Positions 19,101-27,578 of a DNA stretch of 64,000 nucleotides are shown here, piece after piece. The notes under the pieces are model-generated. The model saw nothing but the letters and a program-made list of their open reading frames with translations. It had not been told where the DNA came from and ran no database searches. The position numbers were made by a program, and so were the translations under genes. Source of the DNA: Opitutales bacterium (GTDB lineage: Bacteria; Verrucomicrobiota; Verrucomicrobiia; Opitutales; UBA2987); the NCBI GenBank assembly GCA_021772515.1, contig JAJFLU010000020.1:118238-182237 (forward strand), in the 5' to 3' direction. Position 1 is the first letter of the stretch; every line of letters starts with the position of its first letter.

Positions 19101-22100
19101 TGTCTGCCGCAAATCTCCACGGGCCAGTTTTACCCATAACTCAACGGAAAAGCTGTCCCCGAGGCCCAGATTCGTCGTTGCGCTTTCCGGGATGAGAAGC
19201 TGGTCGTCCACCCCATCCAGCGAGAATCCGGCACCCACTTGGGCATCCCCATAACCGGTTCCATTGAACAGTGCGAGGGTATTGTTGTTCAGCATGTCGT
19301 TGCCATTGCCATTGCCCGGGAACCAGCTTACCAAACCCGGCGGATTGACCAGCACACAAGGAGCCGCCACACGCACCTCAATGGCATCCGAAACCGCCAC
19401 GGAACCATCGTTAGCACTCAATTCGAGCACATAGATACCTGGTTGGTTGAAGGTGGCTGTAGTTGTCGGTAAACCAGTATCCGCAAACGTGGCCACGCCT
19501 CCTGCCGGTCCGGCCAACAGGCTCCACTGAGACACCAAACTCGTTTCCAGTGGCAATCCATCGTCAAAAACAACACCGTTGAGGTTCGCCGGAGTGACCA
19601 AATCGGGCACGGCCTGATCGAAGCCGCCACTTACGAAGGGTGCCTCGTTGTTATTTTCAGGACACTTGCCCGTTTCAGCGGAAACAAATATCTGATTGAT
19701 CTCACCTCTGCTTAAAGCCCTATTATAGAGGGAAATTTCATCGTAGAGGACGGGAAAAGTGGAGTTGGTGAAGCCGGACGTACGCCCGAAATGTAAATCT
19801 CCGCCTGTTGCCGGGGTAAAAGAGCCCAGGAAATTTTCGGTCAACAAATTGCCGTTTCGATACATCCTTCCCATACCACTCGCCTTGTCGTATGAAAAGG
19901 CAAAATGGGTAAACTCCCCCAACAAATCTGTGAAAATATTCACCACGTGATCCCCGCCCTGATCATCGACAACATGAAAGTTTATCTGACTGAAAACAAA
20001 TCCGTTTGAGGAAAAACTAATATGGGTCACATTTACCCCGGCCACGCCATTTTTGATCCACCCAAACAGCGTTTGATTGGAATCTATGGACTCGGGATTG
20101 ACCCAAAATTCAACCGTGAAACCTTGGTCAGCTCCGACATTGAGAGAGGGACTGCCAGGAATGAACAATTCATCATTAGCACCGTCCATGAAAAATCCGT
20201 CCGACACCTTTGCCGGGGCATAGTTGACCCCGTTCAGAACGAATCCGTTATTGAGCCCGAGTCGGTCATCGGCAGTCTGATTTCCGGCCCACCAACCAAT
20301 CTGCCCTGAAATATCTGTTACCGTGCAAAGGGCGGCCACTCGCACTTCCAATATATCGCTGGATTGCCTCAAACCGTCATTCGCCGTTAACTCAAGGACA
20401 TAGATACCAGGCTCGCTGAATGATGCCGAGGTTTGGGCGGACAAAGGATCCAATATCGATACGATGCCGCCAGCGGGCGCGCTCAGCACATTCCACATGA
20501 TATTCAGGGTCGAACCCGAGGGCAACCCATCATCGCTAACAAAACCACTCAGCGGCGCAGACGTGTTTAATGCGGCCACACTGAGGTCCCCACCAGAATC
20601 AACTACTGGCGACAAGTTGTTGTCGATGGGTGTTTTGCCTTTATCGTCAGCCTCGAAAATGGCGAAGATTTCGTAAGATTCGAGGACACGTTTGTAGAGA
20701 GTGATCTCATCGTATTTTACCGGGAAATTTGAATTCGTGAATCCCGAAAAATTGCCGAAAACAAGATCACCCTTCGTATCAGGGGTAAAACTACCCAGGT
20801 TTAGCTGCGCATTCCGCTCTCCGTTACGATAAACCTCCGCAATCCCGCTCGTCTTATCATAAGTGAAGGCAAAATGGGTGAACACTCCCAACAAATCCGC
20901 GAAAATATTCACCACGTGATCCCCTCCCTGGTCATCGAAAACATGAAAATCTATCCGACTGAAAACAAATCCGTTTTGAGATCTACTAACATGGGTAGCA
21001 TTTACCCCGGCAACGCCATTTTCGATCCACCCAAACAGCGTCTGATTGGAATCTATGGTCCCTGGGTTTACCCAAAATTCAACCGTAAAACCTTCGCCTA
21101 ATCCCACATCCAATTGCGGAAATGCAGGAATGAGCAAGGAATCATCGATTCCATCAAAATCGAATCCGAGTGAAACTTTGGCATCAATAAAGCCAAGCCC
21201 TCCACCCGGCAGCCCATCATTCCCATTTATCCTGTCATCAAAAGTTCCATTACCCGGCCACCAGCCGACGAGATCGGAGAATGGATCATTAATATATAAG
21301 ATTCCAATACGCACCTCCATCCTATCGGTTAAAAGGAAAACTGAATCGTCTACCCTCAATTCCAACGTATAAATACCTGGTGAATCAAAATTAGCGGTTG
21401 TGTTGGCAGAGGTTTCATCGGCAAAAGTAACGATACCCGGTCCAGTAACAACTGACCATCCCACCTGTAACGGAATATTCGGTGGAAGTCCATCATCAGC
21501 AACAAACCCATTTAGTTGAACTGGTTGAGTAATATCTGTCAAAATTAGGTCGAGCCCAGCATTAAGAAGCGGTGCTTCGTTTAAAACAACTTCGATAAAC
21601 AATTGATCAACAACAGATTGAAAGCCATCGTTGGCGATTAACGAAAAAGAATAAATACCGGAAGCGTTGAGAGATACCTGAGTCGATAACTCGTTGGGAT
21701 TCTCAACAAGCACAATGTCAGGTCCGGATTCCAAGGCCCAAACCGTATTCAATAATGCAGTTGGAGGTTGACCATCCTCGGTCACTATTCCGGACAAATC
21801 TGCAAGCGCCAGACCTTGCGAGGAAACTCCCAATAAACCACCAACCTGTGGTTCCAGCAAAATTTCAGTTCTAAAATCCAGTGGGCTCAGATTAATTACA
21901 TTGTTACCGTTGTTAAAATAAAGCGAATCCACTCCTATTAAAGTTGGGTGCATTGAAGCGATTGGAAAGGACCCATTTATCCCGTTTAGATTTAAGCTGT
22001 ATTCTAAGCCAAAGTGATTTAAAAAATTGTTCCAGACAATGGGACTAATACCCGTTCCAGAGGCGAGATAGACGCTACCTCCGGCCTCGACATAATCAAT

Positions 22101-25100
22101 CAATACCTGATTATCGACTACTATTTCAGCTAACAAAATTGCATCGAACTGTAATAGATCATCTAAGGCAACCGAGACATTTGTAGCTTGAGTAAATGAA
22201 TGACCTGCTGCCGAAAACTCGCTAGCCAATGAGGTGCCATTGAACGCAAATGAGTTTGAATATGCGAGGAAACTGCCTGGCCGCCCGCCTGTAAACCAGT
22301 TCGCCAGATTCCGTACGAACTGTCCTGCTGATGGGGCATTTTGGAACCCAACATCGCTTAAAGTCCACTCGTCGTTGTTTGCGAAAATTTTGCCGACTTT
22401 ACTGTTTAATGAAGCCGAGAAAACTGTTTGATCCGGCCCCGCATCAACTATGAGAATTGAAGCAACATTAATAACATTGAGTGTAATGACAGCCTCCAGT
22501 GAATCTGCAACACCGTCGTTTATCTTGAAAGTAAAGCTATCGGATCCGACGAATCCAGCGTTGGGGCTGTAGACCAGGTTCGGCGCTGTTCCGCTTAAGG
22601 TTCCGTTTAGCGGGGTGCCGACAACTGTGAATGTTAATGGAGCACTATCGATGTCAGAACCGGTCAGTGTAATGGCTACGGAAGTGTTTTCATCCGTATC
22701 AATGGACTGTGCATCGGCCACGGGCGCATCGTTGATGGCATTCACGGTGATAGATACCGTTGCCGCGCTCGAATTAATTAGACCGTCGTTTGCAATAAAA
22801 GTGAAACTGTCCAAACCATTAAAGTCCGCACCGGGAGTATATGTCAGATTTGGCGCTGTTCCGCTCAATATCCCATTACCCGGACCGATTACTACCGCAA
22901 AGCTCAACGCATCGCCATCCACATCGGAACCCGTCAGGGTGATAGCGGTGGCCACATCTTCATCTGTCACCACAGCTTGGGCAACTGCTTCAGGAGCATC
23001 GTTCACAGCTTCGACCAAAATATCGATCACCGCCTCAGCCGAATCGACCGCTCCATCATTCACTATAAAAATGAAGCTGTCTGGACCTTCAAAATCAGCA
23101 TTGGGCGTATAAATCAGCGCCGGTGCTGTCCCGCTGAGAACTCCATTTGACGGTCCATTAATTACAGAGAATGTTAATGGGTCGCCGTCCACATCGGACG
23201 CTGTCAATATCACATCAACCGGGATGTCCTCATCTGTTACAACAGGCTGATCATCCGCTGTTGGCGCATCATTTACCGCGTTTACGGTGATGGATACCGT
23301 TGCCGCGCTCGAATTAATTAGACCGTCGTTGGCGACGAAAGTGAAATTGTCCAATCCATTGAAGTCCGCACCGGGAGTATATGTCAGATTTGGCGCTGTT
23401 CCGCTCAGTGAACCGTTTGCAGGGCCCGAAGTTACCGAAAATGTCAACGCATCGCCATCCACATCCGAACCCGTCAGGGTGATCGCCACCGCCGTGTCTT
23501 CGTCTGTAGTGACCAATTGGTCGTCGGCCACGGGCGCATCATTTACCGCATTGACGGTGATCGATACCGTTGCCGCGCTCGAATTAATTAGACCGTCGTT
23601 TGTGAGAAAGGTAAAGCTGTCCAGGCCATTGAAGTCCACACCGGGAGTATATGTCAGATTTGGCGCTGTTCCGCCCAAGGAGCCATTGGCCGGACCTGAG
23701 GTCACGGAAAACGTCAACGGGTTGCCATCCACGTCCGAGCCGGTCAATATGATGGCTACTAGGGTGTCTTCATCCGTCGCAACCGCTTGATCATCTGCCA
23801 CCGGTGCATCATTTATCGCATTTACTGTGATCGACACCGTCGCCGTGACGGAATTTAGCAAGCCATCGCTGGATACGAATGTAAATGTGTCAGCCCCGTT
23901 AAAGTTCTCTTTAGGCGTGTATGTTAAATTGGGTGTAATGCCGCTCAGTGAACCGTTTGCGGGACCCGATGATACCGAAAATGTCAAAGCGTCACCATCC
24001 ACATCCGTTCCGGTCAGGGCAATAGCCGCTGAAGTATCTTCATCCAATACAACAGCCCGATCATCCGCCACCGGCGCATCATTTATCGCGTTCACCGTGA
24101 TCGACACCACAGCAGTGACAGAATTGAGCAAGCCATCGCTGGCGACAAAAGTGAAACTGTCCAAACCATTGAAGTTCACGCCGGGAGTATAAGTAAGATT
24201 GGGCAATGTCCCGCTCAAGGAGCCATTGGCCGGACCTGAGGTCACGGAAAACGCCAATGGGTCGCCATCCACGTCGGAGCCGGTTAGGGTTATGGCCAGG
24301 GGCGTATCTTCATCCGTCACAACTGTTTGGTCATCCGCGACCGGTGCATCATTTACCGTGTTCACCGTGATTGACACTATTGCCGCAGCAGAATCAATAG
24401 TCCCATCATTAGCTATGAAGGTGAAAGAATCTGCCCCATTAAAGTCTGCATCCGGCGTATATGTCAGGTTCGGGGAAGTTCCGCTAAGGGTACCATTAGT
24501 GGGTCCGCCGGTCACAGAAAAGGTCAATGGGTCGCCATCCACATCCGAGCCGGTCAGGGCAATAGCTACTGCCGTGTCCTCATCCGAAACTACAACCTGC
24601 TCATCGGCCACAGGCGCATCATTGACTGCGTTTACGGTAATCGCCACCGCCGCCGTGACGGAATTGAGAACACTGTCATTCGAGACGAAAGTGAAGCTGT
24701 CCAAACCATTGAAATTTCCGTCTGGAATATATGTAAGATTCGGCAATGTTCCGCTCAAAGTGCCGTTTGCGGGACCGGTAACCACTGCAAATGTCAATAC
24801 ATCCCCGTCCACATCCGAACCGGTCAGGGTGATAACAACCTCCGCATCTTCATCCGTCACCATCGCTTGCGCAACTGCTTCTGGAGCATCATTCACAGCA
24901 ACGATCAAAATATCGACCAATGCCTCCGCTGAATCAACTGTTCCATCATTAGATACGAAGGTAAAGCTGTCCAGCCCTTCAAAATCGGCATCGGGAGTAT
25001 AAATCAAATTCGGCGCCGTCCCGCCGAGAATTCCGTTAGACGGTCCACTGGTTACTATGAATGTCAAAGTATTACCATCCACATCAAACGCAGTCAATAG

Positions 25101-26441
25101 CACATCAACCGGAACGTCCTCATCGGTTACCACAGGCTGATCATCCGCTTCGGGCGCATCGTTTACTGCATTCACTGTGATGCTAACTGTTGCTGTGCTC
25201 GAATTGAGCAACCCATCGTTAGCAACAAATGTGAATGCATCAGTGCCATTAAAATCCGTATTCGGCGTATAGGTTAAAATAGGTGCTGTTCCACTTAAAG
25301 TACCATTTGCCGGGCCGTTTACTACCGAAAACGTCAAAGCGTCACCGTCTACATCCGAGCCGGTCAATGAAGCGGCTAATGCGGTGTCTTCATCTATCAC
25401 CAACGACTTTGCGTCCGCCACCGGGGCATTGTTTGCCGCTACTTTCACGGTGATCAATATGGTCGCTTCGTTCGAGTCGAACTCAACATCGCTGGTAATA
25501 AAAGTGAAACTGTCATTACCGTTGAAGTCTGTATTCGGTGTGTACGTTAGATTTGGCGCAGTGCCGCTCAAAGTTCCGTTTGCTGGGCCGCTTACCACCG
25601 AAAACGTCAAGGAATCGCCATCCGCATCAGAACCGCCTAAAGTGATCGTTACCGGCACGTCCTCATCTGTAGCAACCGTTTGGTCAATTGCAACGGGTGG
25701 ATTGTTTACCGGGGTAACTATTATTGTGACAGTGGCCGGCGTGGAGTCAAGCGCTCCGTCGTTGACCCCGTAGGTGAAGGAATCCGTGCCGCTGCTGTTG
25801 GTGTCCGGAGTATAGGTGAGGTTTGGCGCGACGCCCGTCAATACGCCTTCCGTAGGCGAAGCAAGGATAAAAAAAGTAAGCGGATCGTCTTCAACATCGG
25901 AACCTACTAGCGTAATGCCGACCGACGTATTTTCGACAGTAGCAGCATCGATTGATTTTGCTACTGGGGCATCATTTACAGAACTGACAGTTATAATTAC
26001 CGTTGTCAAATCTTCATTGTCGCCATCATCATCTTTGTCTTTATCTTTGTCATCACCTTTACCTTTTTTCTTTTTCTTAACTTTATCTTTTCCTTTGTCT
26101 TTATCCTTATCTTTATCTTCGTCGTCCTCATCCAGGACCGTGTAAGCAAATGAGTCATCTCCGTGGAAATCGGGATCGGGAGTATAGATAACTTCGGACG
26201 TGAAAAAGTTGAGAGGACTAACAGCGGAAAGTGCGCCGTGCTGAGGGGGTTGGAGAATCAGGAAGATTAGCGGCTCATCAACATCATCATCGTCTTCGGT
26301 TGAAGTCAGCTCAATTACCACAGCAGAATCTTCTGCAAGAGTGACAAACTGAGTGCGGGCCTGCGCCGGATGAAGAAACCATCCAAGCGCCAGCAAATTT
26401 AGTAGATAACATGTAGTGTTTTTCATGATAATGTTGCTCAT
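13179..26441 (-). CDS. Giant secreted RHS/YD-repeat protein with cadherin-like, LamG and PKD-like domains
   Basis: 4420 residues. Order: Sec signal peptide (hydrophobic LLNLLALGWFL, cleavage near AQA); about 14 tandem-95/cadherin-like Ig repeats (to about residue 1330; motifs DEDT-x-x-x-x-L-T-G-S-D-V-D-G-D and V-N-A-V-N-D-A-P-V-A); a ThuA/GATase-like segment (about 1345-1560); alternating PKD-like and three LamG domains (GWWPGNG about 1722, GWWAGNQ about 2050, SWFPGNG about 2370); Ig-like domains (2770-2960); a YD-repeat shell from about 2974; RHS core (LYDGLGSVRGL about 4152); NPMNFVDASG at about 4245; then a variable tip of about 170 residues with one hydrophobic helix. Known RHS shells enclose and release a C-terminal toxin, so a secreted or surface-held polymorphic toxin is the best reading. 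A start at Met6 (26426) is possible. No T6SS or Tc genes are nearby. Confidence 0.88.
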   Translation of the reverse strand: MSNIIMKNTTCYLLNLLALGWFLHPAQARTQFVTLAEDSAVVIELTSTEDDDDVDEPLIFLILQPPQHGALSAVSPLNFFTSEVIYTPDPDFHGDDSFAYTVLDEDDEDKDKDKDKGKDKVKKKKKGKGDDKDKDKDDDGDNEDLTTVIITVSSVNDAPVAKSIDAATVENTSVGITLVGSDVEDDPLTFFILASPTEGVLTGVAPNLTYTPDTNSSGTDSFTYGVNDGALDSTPATVTIIVTPVNNPPVAIDQTVATDEDVPVTITLGGSDADGDSLTFSVVSGPANGTLSGTAPNLTYTPNTDFNGNDSFTFITSDVEFDSNEATILITVKVAANNAPVADAKSLVIDEDTALAASLTGSDVDGDALTFSVVNGPANGTLSGTAPILTYTPNTDFNGTDAFTFVANDGLLNSSTATVSITVNAVNDAPEADDQPVVTDEDVPVDVLLTAFDVDGNTLTFIVTSGPSNGILGGTAPNLIYTPDADFEGLDSFTFVSNDGTVDSAEALVDILIVAVNDAPEAVAQAMVTDEDAEVVITLTGSDVDGDVLTFAVVTGPANGTLSGTLPNLTYIPDGNFNGLDSFTFVSNDSVLNSVTAAVAITVNAVNDAPVADEQVVVSDEDTAVAIALTGSDVDGDPLTFSVTGGPTNGTLSGTSPNLTYTPDADFNGADSFTFIANDGTIDSAAAIVSITVNTVNDAPVADDQTVVTDEDTPLAITLTGSDVDGDPLAFSVTSGPANGSLSGTLPNLTYTPGVNFNGLDSFTFVASDGLLNSVTAVVSITVNAINDAPVADDRAVVLDEDTSAAIALTGTDVDGDALTFSVSSGPANGSLSGITPNLTYTPKENFNGADTFTFVSSDGLLNSVTATVSITVNAINDAPVADDQAVATDEDTLVAIILTGSDVDGNPLTFSVTSGPANGSLGGTAPNLTYTPGVDFNGLDSFTFLTNDGLINSSAATVSITVNAVNDAPVADDQLVTTDEDTAVAITLTGSDVDGDALTFSVTSGPANGSLSGTAPNLTYTPGADFNGLDNFTFVANDGLINSSAATVSITVNAVNDAPTADDQPVVTDEDIPVDVILTASDVDGDPLTFSVINGPSNGVLSGTAPALIYTPNADFEGPDSFIFIVNDGAVDSAEAVIDILVEAVNDAPEAVAQAVVTDEDVATAITLTGSDVDGDALSFAVVIGPGNGILSGTAPNLTYTPGADFNGLDSFTFIANDGLINSSAATVSITVNAINDAPVADAQSIDTDENTSVAITLTGSDIDSAPLTFTVVGTPLNGTLSGTAPNLVYSPNAGFVGSDSFTFKINDGVADSLEAVITLNVINVASILIVDAGPDQTVFSASLNSKVGKIFANNDEWTLSDVGFQNAPSAGQFVRNLANWFTGGRPGSFLAYSNSFAFNGTSLASEFSAAGHSFTQATNVSVALDDLLQFDAILLAEIVVDNQVLIDYVEAGGSVYLASGTGISPIVWNNFLNHFGLEYSLNLNGINGSFPIASMHPTLIGVDSLYFNNGNNVINLSPLDFRTEILLEPQVGGLLGVSSQGLALADLSGIVTEDGQPPTALLNTVWALESGPDIVLVENPNELSTQVSLNASGIYSFSLIANDGFQSVVDQLFIEVVLNEAPLLNAGLDLILTDITQPVQLNGFVADDGLPPNIPLQVGWSVVTGPGIVTFADETSANTTANFDSPGIYTLELRVDDSVFLLTDRMEVRIGILYINDPFSDLVGWWPGNGTFDDRINGNDGLPGGGLGFIDAKVSLGFDFDGIDDSLLIPAFPQLDVGLGEGFTVEFWVNPGTIDSNQTLFGWIENGVAGVNATHVSRSQNGFVFSRIDFHVFDDQGGDHVVNIFADLLGVFTHFAFTYDKTSGIAEVYRNGERNAQLNLGSFTPDTKGDLVFGNFSGFTNSNFPVKYDEITLYKRVLESYEIFAIFEADDKGKTPIDNNLSPVVDSGGDLSVAALNTSAPLSGFVSDDGLPSGSTLNIMWNVLSAPAGGIVSILDPLSAQTSASFSEPGIYVLELTANDGLRQSSDILEVRVAALCTVTDISGQIGWWAGNQTADDRLGLNNGFVLNGVNYAPAKVSDGFFMDGANDELFIPGSPSLNVGADQGFTVEFWVNPESIDSNQTLFGWIKNGVAGVNVTHISFSSNGFVFSQINFHVVDDQGGDHVVNIFTDLLGEFTHFAFSYDKASGMGRMYRNGNLLTENFLGSFTPATGGDLHFGRTSGFTNSTFPVLYDEISLYNRALSRGEINQIFVSAETGKCPENNNEAPFVSGGFDQAVPDLVTPANLNGVVFDDGLPLETSLVSQWSLLAGPAGGVATFADTGLPTTTATFNQPGIYVLELSANDGSVAVSDAIEVRVAAPCVLVNPPGLVSWFPGNGNGNDMLNNNTLALFNGTGYGDAQVGAGFSLDGVDDQLLIPESATTNLGLGDSFSVELWVKLARGDLRQTIWGWDNAPGVNLEYNVSPQPRLRIILRDDQGVLHSKETNLLTSITQFNHVVITYDKFSKVVGIIVNDQPFSLSAVESDPTVFTPETSGDLSLGRSTIGFVNGGVPMIIDEFSLYNRALDWFGGEVGDLFNAGANGKCAEGLNQPPVVHAGFDQTITLPDAVGLAGFATDDGLPSGSLTAQWTQVSGPAAAVFGDAAALSTVVDFPVDGVYVLQLSADDGERISSDSLTIFVQLPPNNPPTVNAGVDQTVAFSSGAELAGSVSDDGFPLGGIVTVAWSQVSGPGTATFNDALSPATAVSFDLAGVYVLRLTADDGELLGSDEVSIDVINNSAPTISFFEPIDGQGFELGTSVQVTVDAFDTDGAVALIEFFQDGIKIFDTPNSPLTTLVSGLPEGRFVFTARATDNDGLQSEASATIDVVTDPGVAPSVEILSPLDSTDVTAPTSVIGNVTSSILDFYELQFRFKEADGSGEWSTIGSGTAEVANGEVGVLDPTLQLNGIYEMRLTAKDLLDRMVISETITVIIDGTMKVGNFALTFEDLNVPVTGIPIQITRSYDSRDKRLGDFGFGWSLGVGSGFRLQKNRNLALDWTQVQELVTLPVIGEVQGYSLKPDRRKIVTITFPDDEVFTFEAKADPEAQQFTPIRFPDLVFEPVFGTLGSLEAIVDTGIEVIPLTGAVELFKDDFSFEFFNPTRFKFTSVDGTVYVLDEALGLVSVTDRNGNTLTISANGVTHSSGKNVVFNRDGQGRISSIVDPLGNSLTYDYDANGDLVRFTNRALEETTYTYYDPVVTGLPPHTLENIFDPRGVRAIRTEYDASGRVTRQIDADGNPIEFTHDIANQREVITDRLGNPTTHEYDLNGNVIKTTDALGNVTTRTYDANDNEISVTDALLNVTVKTYDASDNLLTETIEYTDGNGIKQTATTAFNYDANRNPLTITDARGNPTTFTYDPGSGNLLTQLDAEGSVTAFSYDGAGNLDTLTDAEGNVTDNTYDPSGNLTRVVVSDSLGAVLSDTSFTYNGNGNQLTQTVVRTLPDTTVENILTQFAYDGENRLVLTTFNDGSTVATTYNAFGKEETTTDQLGRVTSFDYDDRGNLIRTTFPDLTTTGTTYDLENRQLTTTDQLGRMTTFEYDALGRLTATIFPDGTPGDPNDNPRTTTTYDALGRVVTQTDENGNATTFQYDENCGCSGRRTKTIDALLNETAFVYDASGNQLSVTDANLNTTTFSYDLNNRPTVTIFPDATTTLTAYDGLGRRVGQTDQEGNKTDFVYDGLGRLIEVIQPAPVVGGPRPSTLYGYDEAGNQISQIDAEGRETKFEHDSLGRRTKRILPGGQEELFAYDAVGNLISRTDFNGNTTTFAYDVMNRLLSETPDAAAFPGAAAITFTYTATGQRATMTDANGLTTFTYDERDRLTSKATSDGTLTYSYDAAGNLLSTTSSNVNGVAVSYQYDALNRLSAAGDENFTPPATNVYGYDSVGNLQNLEYANGVTHFWSYDNRNRLDNLVVTDSGGVSISSFNYALDLVGNRTQMAELSGRVVDYTYDKLYRLTDEVISGGVGPTGAVNYQYDDVGNRLSRTSTLAGQTNQSLGYDNNDRILTDTFDSNGNTVASGGNTDEYDFKNRLIQRTQADGTIIDILYDGDGNRVAKTITPFGGPSVTTKYLVDTNNLTGFAQVLEEIESGTVIRVYTYGLDLISIDQDTGGQFEISYYLYDGLGSVRGLTDLNSNLTDTYDYDAFGNPLTATGTTPNNYRYTGEQFDEDLGLYFLRARYLNTQTGRFHTKDTFEGFLREPLSLHKYLYVNGNPMNFVDASGNLTAVQAILVVGFIAVFVAPPSIGTFIALTSKAHDHNESLKDDCSKVDLFLGGLNNSLENIEKSSEMIPIFQSNNIGSMFVGANPGFLASPLGSGRFGNLVNRVERDVALSWYRYFAVILTSGQAFKNQEKIAQKQLIREMEKIKKQCKDSNLPTNTYTINDLRQE
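22450..26400 (-). repeat. Tandem array of about 14 cadherin-like (tandem-95) coding repeats
   Basis: A periodic coding array of about 285-290 bp per unit. Each unit encodes an Ig-like domain opening with A-P-V-A-x-x-x-x-V-x-T-D-E-D and ending in V-S-I-T-V-N-A. Units 5-6 and 12-13 resemble each other more than their neighbours (both carry DEDxPVDVxLTA, then DFEGxDS, then NDAPEAVAQA), about 1.89 kb apart. This indicates block duplication of several units, not one-at-a-time growth. Confidence 0.85.
26008..26134 (-). repeat. Low-complexity Lys/Asp/Glu-coding tract
   Basis: Encodes about 40 residues made almost only of D, E, K and G (runs of DK, a KKKKKGKG centre and flanking DED blocks), inserted near residues 103-145 of the giant protein inside its first Ig-like unit. 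It is A/G-rich on the coding strand with simple repeats, consistent with slippage growth. Confidence 0.8.
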
Positions 26442-26933
26442 CGCCTAATTTATCACCCTAATGAAAGACCTTAAAACACGACGGTCATTACCCTCGGTGG
26501 TCTCTACAGCATCGTTTTTCCAAAACAGAATGTTGAAACCCCTCCGAGATCAGCGCCACACAAGAATATTAGTGCTAATGCTTGTATGAAAACAGCACCG
26601 CACGAATTGCTGAAATCGATGTCGAACGTCATATTAGTCCCCCCTAATATTAATTACTAATGCATAGAAGATTTTCATAACTAAATATAGTTATTTTACC
26701 AAGAACAATCTGCGAGCATTCGTTTTTTTACAATTATTTTACCAACACGGAAGACGATTACCCAATATTCAAAACGACCTGAAAGTAATTCCAACAACTC
26801 GAAATTACGAATCCTCCATCAGATATGGTAGACCAAAACATAATTCGCCAAGGGCTCAGTATATTAAACCCGGCTCTGGAATAGAGGACACATCGCGGCA
26901 AAAAAGGTACCGTTTGTTGGCGAATCTTGATGG
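26442..26933. other. Non-coding stretch upstream of the giant gene
   Basis: About 490 bp without a convincing gene on either strand. It is AT-rich with several TAATATTA and ATTAGT words (for example around 26565-26580 and 26630-26660). The promoter of the giant gene should lie here, but no clear -35/-10 pair was identified. The upstream end abuts decayed hipA. Confidence 0.5.
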
Positions 26934-27225
26934 TCAGCCGTTAGAAACGTTATCGCACTCGCCACCGATTTGCTCCAGCATGGCAAAGTCATTTTTCGCG
27001 CTGATACCCAGGTTGCGTGCGATGATTTCCCGCTTGCGCTCTTCAGGCAAAATGCGGCAAAGAATCCTCGACACTGTCGATTTCTGAACCGTTCCTTTTG
27101 CAAGGACAGAGAATTCGACAAGGGAACCGCACCGGGCTTATCTAGCCAACTTTCTACTCTACATACCTGAATCCCAACTGGCCGACCAGATTCTGGTGTA
27201 AGTAAACTTCCAGTCTCCGTGCCAT
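26934..27225 (-). pseudogene. hipA: Decayed HipA toxin kinase remnant
   Basis: ATG 27225 starts MARRLEVYLHQNLVGQLGF, a typical HipA N-terminus, but a stop follows at codon 24. HipA-like sequence resumes in another frame (AVPLSNSLSLQKERF, then GFFA) and again after a further shift (LPEERKREIIARNLGIS, AKNDFAMLEQIGGEC) before ending near 26934. Only the N-subdomain is left; the kinase domain is gone. HipA proteins phosphorylate glutamyl-tRNA synthetase or related targets and cause persistence. This copy is non-functional. Confidence 0.8.
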
Positions 27226-27228
27226 CGT

Positions 27229-27453
27229 TTATCCCTCTTTTGTGGTTTGCGGAGGCGTGAGATTGAGCTTAATCCCTGGTGTCTGCAGGACAGTCAGCGC
27301 TTTGCCCAACTGGCAGGTGGATTTGCCTCTTTCCAGTTCAATGATAAAGCGCAGTCCCGTACCGGAGGTTAGTGCCAAATCCTTCCGAGTAACTCCCAAT
27401 TTCTTGCGCGTTTCTCACCCGATTTCCCCAATATGCTCTGGTGTGGACTGCAC
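27229..27453 (-). pseudogene. hipB: HipB-like antitoxin with an internal stop
   Basis: A 75-codon frame from GTG 27453 encodes an XRE-type HTH protein (RKKLGVTRKDLALTSGTG, then FIIELERGKST, then GIKLNLTPP), the form found directly upstream of hipA. One in-frame TGA interrupts it at codon 13, exactly before the first HTH helix; the expected I-V-R-x-T-R-K-K has become I-G-stop-E-T-R-K-K. The stop is 4 bp from the hipA ATG. Unless an internal start is used, the antitoxin is lost too. Confidence 0.78.
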
Positions 27454-27467
27454 GATCTTCTCTGAAT

Positions 27468-27491
27468 TAATATTACCGAACGGGAATATTA
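27468..27491 (-). promoter_or_regulatory. hipBA operator palindrome
   Basis: Half-sites TAATATTACCG and CGGGAATATTA lie two bases apart (10 of 11 positions symmetric), ending 15 bp before the hipB GTG. Position and symmetry match HipB autoregulatory operators. It has outlived the genes it controlled. Confidence 0.65.
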
Positions 27492-27578
27492 CATTCGAAA
27501 GTGAAAATCAAGTTGGTAGCTTACAGGCTGATTAAATAGGGGAAAATTCATAAACGTTACCCCCTTTTTCATCTGGGA

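Noticed and set aside
13500..26145. Long plus-strand open frames opposite the giant gene (for example 14007-14873, 22615-25002)
   Set aside because: They are antisense to a repetitive, GC-biased gene whose codon pattern keeps the opposite frames open. Their translations mirror the repeat period and match no family.
22450..26400. Regular 285-290 bp periodicity resembling an array
   Set aside because: It is coding (cadherin-like domains) with no short identical repeats or unique spacers, so not CRISPR or satellite DNA.
10924..26441. Type VI secretion or Tc-toxin assignment for the RHS locus
   Set aside because: No VgrG, PAAR, Hcp, TcA or TcB-like gene is present, and the giant protein has its own Sec signal peptide.
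26864..27121. 85-residue minus-strand ORF
   Set aside because: It covers one frame of the decayed hipA; HipA-like residues are split over several frames, so it is not a gene by itself.
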